From the NCBI RefSeq assembly GCF_003073045.1, contig NC_037590.1, positions 21,168,449 through 21,232,448 on the forward strand: DNA of 64,000 nt, given 5' to 3'. The DNA is from Pomacea canaliculata (lineage: Eukaryota > Mollusca > Gastropoda > Architaenioglossa > Ampullariidae). This document shows positions 58,601 through 64,000 of the stretch, in pieces; positions within the stretch are counted from its first letter, which is position 1; each line of letters opens with the position of its first letter. A program made the translations under genes and the position numbers. The notes under the pieces are model-generated. The model saw nothing but the letters and a program-made list of their open reading frames with translations, was not told the origin of the DNA and did no database searches.

Positions 58601-61600
58601 GCTTACAAACATCCTATGCTAACGGATCTGTTTTTCCTTGTGTAAAATAAAAATTAATGTTCATTTGACCAAAGAGCATTTCCTACAGAAACAAAAAGAC
58701 AGGGATAGAAAGTTCAACCCACGCGTGGTCTAGTAAAACGAGAAACAGTCAGCTGGCTTGATTGGTAGTTGTTGAAACGTGAAGTCTATGTTGCCTTTTT
58801 CTTTTCATCAAAGGGCAACGATGCATTGATGTTTAATTCTATATCGTTTGCTACCTGGTCATGCTATTGTCTATGGTTGTTTACTCCATTGCATTCCGCC
58901 TTCACATGATGCTGTGGTCTGTTGTCCTTTAAAGAAAAAATACGGCTAGTGTTTGAGGAGGTAAGAAAACCATTTCCTCCTTGGTCTTATTATTCAGCAT
59001 GCAAACTTGCACTTTCAGATTGGATCAGATCGAACACATCAGAACATTCTTACAGATCTACAGGAAAAGGCACAAAGCAGAAAAGTAGAAATAAAGAAGT
59101 GAGTGGTGATATTATGGTGATGTTGTCAATACCAGCAAGTCCTGTGAGTGTAGACGTTGATGCATGGGCTGTAGTCAAACTTTGCTTTCAGAGCGCCGCG
59201 TGCAAGCTAAACACAAATCTTTGGGTGTGAGCTTATACTCATAATTTTTCCTAGATATTCCATCGGATGAAAATTAATTCTGCATATCACGCTAAATATT
59301 CAAGTATATGCTTGGCACGGCCAGTTCCAGTTTCTATAGAAAAAAACCCTGCTGGCATGCATAATTATGGCTTTCATTTCCCCCATAAAATGTTTAATTT
59401 CGTGCTAAAGTTATAGATGCGAGTATAAACTTCCCATAAACCGTGCTTTAATTCTGAGTTAAAGTTGCTGTTTCAGCACAAATCTTGAAGTATCGGGAGA
59501 AAGTAAACTATAAATTATGGTAGACTAATGTGACATTAGGATTAGCACATACGTCATGTTACTTGTCCGCGCTGTAACGATCAAAGCTCCTCCACCTTTT
59601 GTGGTAAGTGTGTGCCTCGTGCTCGGCTCGGGCTTGAATGATTTACGCATCTGTTCAAACATAAGCTCGTCGTTTTAGAAACTATTTTCTAGATTTTCTT
59701 TGTTGTTGAACTGTTTATAGCCTCTATCTGACTGTTACCAGATCGTGTGTGAACATTAGCAGACTATTTATTATCGTAATACACATCTTTCCTACTTTTA
59801 TCTTCATTATATCAGAGGTGACCTCTCGCGGCAGTACCAGCAGAAGCTGTCGGCCCTGGAGTTGAAAAGGTCGGAAGTCATGAGGCTTAGTCAGGACTTC
59901 GAGTCAAAACTACGTGCGAAAGAGGTGCTTTACTCTTCTTTACTGACTTTCTATGCTTAGTATATCTGAACTACAAAAAAATTTTGACTGCCGCCTAAAA
60001 GACTTCTAAAGCGACACGGCTATTTATTACAGGTCGCTTTTTAACTGTGTAATTGTATTGTATGTTGTTGAAAAAATACATTCTACTTATAATTGCAAAT
60101 AATTCGTAGCTTTGATAATAAATCTTTAACAAGATAGTATTCTTTCTTGTTAAATCGCTTAAATAACAAGTTCTTGCTATGTCACCAGCAGACGATACAC
60201 ACGCCAGGTCAGGTTGACTTTTTTCCCTTCATCTCTGTTATCAGGAGGAGCAGCACAAGCTGAAGAAGGAGCTGGCGGAGCTGGCCATCACTCTAAACAT
60301 GGAGGCACAGAAGGGTCGTGTACAGCGTTTCGAGAATGAAAAGTAGGACTCACGACTACCCTTGCAGAACCTCTATTTGCAGGCGATTCTTTTTTACCTA
60401 AGAATTTCGGGAACTGCATCCGTTAAACCCCTCTTCCCCGTCCCCATATCTATTGCATTTCTTTCTGTGCCAAGTTATCTTACTCTTGTTTTCCGTACTG
60501 CTCACTCTGTTTTATGTGAAAAGGAACAAAACATGAAGTTGCATTAACTACATACTTTGATGAGGAAACACTAACATTCTCATTACTGCTAAAACGATTT
60601 AAAATAGGAAAAATTAAGACATCTTGACCAAGAGTTATAAATGTGAACAAATTTGCTTTTGATACTCCTGAATATTTGGTGCCATTTACCTTTGAAAAAC
60701 TTACATATATTCCCTTTATGTTCCAGGTCGCATAAAAAGGAATCGACCAGTAGGATTCAAGAAGACCTTGACAGCGAACGGAATTTAGAAAACAAGATGA
60801 TGTGAGTGAAAGAAAGGTCACGCGCTCCACTGTCACGCCTCGTTGACCTTGTAGCTGACCACCCACAAACATTCAACACTCTGTCTCAGAGTTGTAGGAG
60901 GGCTCTACCCGTCCTTTTGTTTAACTAGGGTTTAGTCTCAACTGTCCTTTGATGTATTCAGGGAAGGCTAGCACTAACCGGAACTCTCCTTTCATCTTTA
61001 ACTGCAGGGAAGAGCACCCGTGAGTGAGTTGTTGATCAATCGATTGAGTGGATTAGCGTCAGGAATAGTGTCCTAGGGGCCACACTAAAGCAAAGAATCT
61101 CAGTTGAGACTTCTTCACGGTGTCATACTGTATCATATTTTCTCCGTGCAAAGAGGATAATATTATGCAGGGAGCAGTGAAGCAGTTACAAGCGATGCAG
61201 GAGCCACTTTCTAAAGAAAAATTATTATTGTTGTTTAGCATCTTGCGATTACCCGGCTAACATCCAGTTTGGCTCACTTTCGGCAGGAAAAGTGACGGAG
61301 ACATCAAAGGAGCCGAAATGACCAAACGTCGGTTGAGTGCGGATTTGGCCTTAACAAAAGCTCACCTGGACATCAAGAAGCGAGACGGTAAGGACTGGAC
61401 AGTCCCACACCCCTGCAACTCACCCACCCTCACTCCGCGTCCCTCCCTGAATCCATGACAAACATCACGAAGGCGCCTGTCCTTCCCCCCACATAGCAAT
61501 ACCGTGCACACCAAAGCGAACCCTTGTATTATGAGCAGCTTGCCGTGACGTGGGTAACAAGGTGGACATCAAAGGTAAACCTCACGTTTAGTGACGTATC

Positions 61601-63080
61601 TCAGTGAGCATTGCCGGTTTGGAGCAGCTTGTGTCATGTCTGCGGCGGCCTTTTGCAAGTTGTTCGGCTGTAGCTGCTGCGAGATGGGCGGGGAGTGAGG
61701 TAGTGGGGGGCTGCCACTGTAGTGAATCGAAACCTCCGGGCGTATCTAAACGTATGGGTATAGTCTGCGCATGCGCATGAAGCGAAACTTCACCACCGCC
61801 TGGTAGTTGTTAAAATAAAATGGCATTGCAAAATTATGCAACTCTTAATATGCTTTGATCATAACATCCGGTGAGTTGCATATTTGCTTTTGCAATGTTT
61901 TGTTTTGTAATGCTTCATCCTTTACTTTATTTCAAGTAAACTACCAGGCGGTAGTGAAGTTTCGCTTCGTGCGCATGCGCAGACTATACCCATACGTTTA
62001 GATACGCCCGGAGGTTTCGATTCGCTACACCACAACTATGTGCGGATTTCGTGTTTGTTCGGATGGCTGATGGGTTAGGTTAGTTTGATGTTTTTATTGT
62101 CTAGAGAGAGAAAACAGGTATCATGTACGCCTTTGTACGCTGTTATGAATTTCAGAGCAGCGCCATCTGACGGACACCCAGATACGACTGGAGGACAACA
62201 CGACCACGCAGCGTCAACTCAATGAAGCTGCTCGCTCAGCCGAGATGGACCTGAAGGCCAAACAGATAGAACAAAAAGTAGAGGTGAGAGGTGCTCTTCA
62301 ACCTCCTTACAACCCACTGCCTAAACTCCTATGAAAAGTGATACCTAACAAATCCACTCGTACTTCCGCTGTCCAACGAGCGTTTGTTTCTGACCACCAC
62401 ACCCTTATCTGATAGGCTGCCTATCCCCTCCCTCAACCCTCACCTTTATTTAATCCGTAAACAAAGATGCAGGAAATTCGGTTGGAGTTTTTCTGTTGCT
62501 GTTTTTGAGTTCTTTGTAAACAATTAGTCGACATCGACCAGCAGCGGGAGAGGTGAGTGATTGATGAAAGCACTACGCAAGACACTAACGAGTGGAAAGC
62601 CCAAAGATAGAAGAGATAGTGTCAACTACAAATCGGTGATGTCTAAAGTTCTAGTCCTACAGGCGACAACGTGGCGGTGGCACTCGCGATAATGAAGTCT
62701 TTAAAATCTTGTCTGAGCACTTGCAACAAGCGCGGGACTCCGGCGTCGAAGAAGTAGCGGCCATACACCATCTGCAATCAGTGGGCGAACACTTTGTCAA
62801 AATAATGCAGTCAGACGGTCAGGTGAGTCAGGCGCTAGGCATCGCATGCTTACATCACACGCCAGCTACAAAGAGAGGCCACTCGCTAACCGTCACCTGC
62901 CACATGCAGGTAAAGTAAAGGCATTTTTTCGGGTTTTATTTACGATTTTACCCGTTACCTTTTTTCTTTATTTCATCTTCTTTTTTATTTTTTATTTATT
63001 TTCTTTATCCCTGGTGACGGGAAGGGCGTGTGGAGGTGGATGGTTCCAGCATTCCGCAGCGCTTCCAAGCCGTGACGTAG
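54420..63080 (+). CDS. Long coiled-coil protein, probably ciliary; not recognised
   Basis: Exons with fitting phases: 54420-54576, 54963-55175, 55561-55669, 57747-57844, 58427-58506, (58935-58960, 59019-59098), 59816-59924, 60245-60342, 60727-60801, 61008-61019 (12 nt), 61287-61387, 62156-62283, 62542-62552, 62663-62822. The N-terminus is MVLTDLPFKRGKLLHSRYHN and then Pro/Ala-rich RRPVSAPPG. The rest is rich in E, K, Q, R with heptad-like spacing: KIEKDERDYQRRVKVVE, ELKRVEGDIIKNQRAV, LELKRSEVMRLSQDFESKL, KKELAELAITL, LNEAARSAEMDLKAKQIEQK. A structural axonemal or centrosomal role is inferred only from this and the head-to-head CFAP299. Exon 54963 needs a frame shift near 55031. The 3' end is uncertain: acceptors at 63049 or 63059 give either an open exon or a stop at 63078-63080. 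Confidence 0.7.
55670..57746. other. Intron of about 2.1 kb with a GT/GC microsatellite
   Basis: Mostly AT-rich sequence. A GT run turns into GCGCGCTCGCGCGC at 57686-57714, shortly before the acceptor of the next exon; alternating purine-pyrimidine tracts like this can adopt Z-DNA. No coding frame or transposon end is recognised. Confidence 0.65.
57747..60801 (+). CDS. Coiled-coil gene: central exons
   Basis: 57747-57844 (INKKRMAEDKKLNHSLERF to HKKHE), 58427-58506 (RTRKRIEQTALSGREERQQ), 59816-59924 (GDLSRQYQQKLSALELKRS), 60245-60342 (EEQHKLKKELAELAITLNM), 60727-60801 (SHKKESTSRIQEDLDSERN). The phases 1-0, 0-2, 2-0, 0-2 and 2-2 agree. Two extra exons between 58506 and 59816 are possible: 59019-59098 reads IGSDRTHQNILTDLQEKAQ then SRKVEIK and ends phase 2, as 59816 requires; a 26-nt exon 58935-58960 (IRLVFEE) would precede it, but only if one A of its A6 run were absent. 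Direct joining of 58506 to 59816 also keeps frame. Confidence 0.65.
59099..59815. other. Intron without recognised features
   Basis: AT-rich sequence between possible exon 59019-59098 and exon 59816-59924. A read-through frame continues to 59230 but loses coding character after the donor at 59099. I see no repeat or element. Confidence 0.55.
61008..61019 (+). CDS. 12-nt microexon candidate in the coiled-coil gene
   Basis: Between ctttaactgcag and gtgagtgag are 12 nt adding EEHP in phase 2-2. The flanking exons (60727-60801 and 61287-61387) are both phase 2 at this join, so inclusion or skipping keeps the frame. Splice sites are good on both sides, but a 12-nt match can arise by chance. Confidence 0.4.
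61287..62822 (+). CDS. Coiled-coil gene: distal exons
   Basis: 61287-61387 reads SDGDIKGAEMTKRRLSADL to LDIKKRD (phase 2-1). 62156-62283 reads EQRHLTDTQIRLEDNTTTQ and ends KQIEQKVE (1-0). 62663-62822 reads RQRGGGTRDNEVFKILSEH, HLQSVGEHFVKIMQ and SDGQ (2-0). A short exon between them ends QQRER in phase 2. It starts either at 62542 (11 nt, with donor 62284) or at 62528 with the alternative donor 62291, giving DIDQQRER. The last exon is less strongly heptad-like and may end the rod. Confidence 0.65.
61718..62029. mobile_element. 312-bp MITE with terminal inverted repeats of about 90 bp
   Basis: The left arm (61718 to about 61810) begins TGTAGTGAATCGAAACC and includes GTATAGTCTGCGCATGCGC. The right arm (about 61938-62029) is its near-perfect reverse complement, with only a few differences (TGTAGT/TGTAGC, CACCACC/CACTACC). 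A spacer of about 125 bp is AT-rich and non-coding. CCAC flanks both sides (61714-61717 and 62030-62033), a candidate 4-bp target duplication. It sits in the intron between exons 61287 and 62156. The whole element could fold into one long hairpin. Confidence 0.85.
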
Positions 63081-64000
63081 ATGCCCGCGCTGATAAGAGC
63101 CTCAACTATGTCTCTCGTGAACTTTGCTCTTCCGGGTAGGTGCCAAAAGGTACGCAATGTAAGTATTCGCTGGGGAGCTGTCTACTAGGCTCCCTGGATC
63201 GAGCAGAGCAAGAGAAACGAGAAGGTCCAAAGATTGCTAGCCGGAAGATGTCCAACACTCGCAGACTCTTTTAAAGATTGGTCTGGCGAAGCAGGGTCGG
63301 AAATATGTATTTAGCGCCATGTGTGTTCCTAGCTGCCCTGCTCAAGGACTTAAATTCATACACCTCAACTCAAAACATTCACCACTGACAGTCGATCGTC
63401 CATTCTAAGATAGGTCAACATACGACTTCTGGTGGGACCAGTCTTTAAAAAGACATAAAAAATACGTCGACATTTTATTTTCATTATAGGCAGAATGGCT
63501 TAATAATGGTTTCGTACCTATGTGTGAAATTACCTGCTTTAACAGCGAAACCAGAAACTATTTCAGCAGACTGTTCTTTGACTCGCTTTGAAGTGTAGGG
63601 TCGCTGCCACTACATTCACACAGTATTTGTTAGATCGTCAAGAAAAAAACAAATTGTTAGAGGTTAGTGAATGGTGAATGGACGTGTCGGTTTTCAAGTT
63701 AATCGACTCCGGGGTGGTGGGGGTATTCCTGGTCATCCTTCGGTGTTTTCATTTCATGAAAAGATGGCTTTTAAAAATGCAGGGAGACTTTTTTACAGCG
63801 ATGCGCTTGCTGCAAGAAAAAACATGTTGCTGTATGGAAATGACAAATTAGGGGTGGCAGGAACTGCAGTATCGCGACACACCCGAGTCCACTGGATTTC
63901 GGCGGGTGACAAAACTGTGGGCGATGGCCGGGATCAAAAAGAGTCTCGTCTTTTGACGGTGGGCATCGCCACCCGGTTCTGGCGAGACCTGTGTTCTTTA
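62823..64000 (+). other. 3' region of the coiled-coil gene, unresolved
   Basis: From 63050 an open stretch (acceptor tggttccag) reads ALPSRDVDARADKSLNYVS to a gtaggt donor at 63136. Using the acceptor at 63059 instead gives RFQAVT and TAG at 63078. A further frame from 63189 reads SLDRAEQEKREGPKIASRK and stops at 63272, but its phase does not fit any upstream donor I found. No AATAAA was found after these points, so the gene may continue beyond the window. From about 63280 to the end I see no feature. Confidence 0.35.

Noticed and set aside
58922-59230. Single 102-codon gene
   Set aside because: It crosses two candidate donors and one acceptor; the coiled-coil reading of 59019-59098 is in another frame.

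Overview
This is eukaryotic DNA: AT-rich, with short exons in GT-AG introns, microsatellites and decayed DNA transposons, a LINE and a SINE. The domain content (CUB, LDLa, sushi, HYR, EGF, pentraxin, ephrin-receptor-like Cys repeats) together with a cilia/flagella gene shows a metazoan. A lophotrochozoan, perhaps a mollusc, is my guess; nothing here proves the phylum. No bacterial genes, CRISPR arrays or operons were seen.

Positions 276-47201 (+) hold the 3' part of one very large gene, with 77 recognisable exons in the window; its 5' end lies upstream. It encodes a modular type I membrane protein. Order: end of a C-type-lectin-like domain, LDLa, 3 CUB, 4 sushi, 2 EGF, 4 sushi, 2 HYR, a sushi-like domain, an unrecognised domain U1, 3 ephrin-receptor-like (GCC2/GCC3-type) repeats, about ten EGF domains, a pentraxin/LamG domain, HYR, a sushi-like domain, U2, 23 ephrin-receptor-like repeats, U3 with a furin-type RKKR site, one more repeat, EGF, one transmembrane helix and a Tyr-containing cytoplasmic tail. 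Most introns are phase 1 and most exons carry one domain, the usual signature of exon shuffling. The sushi-HYR-HYR-sushi-Cys repeat-EGF-pentraxin stretch resembles the SVEP1/polydom core, but the CUB/lectin/LDLa part, the second repeat array and the membrane anchor do not. Two adjacent repeat exons have been duplicated in tandem with their introns (29.9-31.8 kb, older copies to 35 kb). Four exons show net frame disruptions.

Introns of this gene hold a 2.0 kb hAT element with an exact 8-bp target duplication, a possible second hAT-like relic, a tRNA-derived SINE head and a LINE remnant.

Positions 49665-53131 (-) hold a complete six-exon CFAP299 (C4orf22) gene of 233 codons, a cilia/flagella protein. 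Head to head with it, 1.3 kb away, a (+) gene from 54420 to beyond 62.8 kb encodes a long coiled-coil protein that I do not recognise. The shared upstream region may be a bidirectional ciliary promoter. An intron of the coiled-coil gene carries a 312-bp MITE with terminal inverted repeats of about 90 bp.
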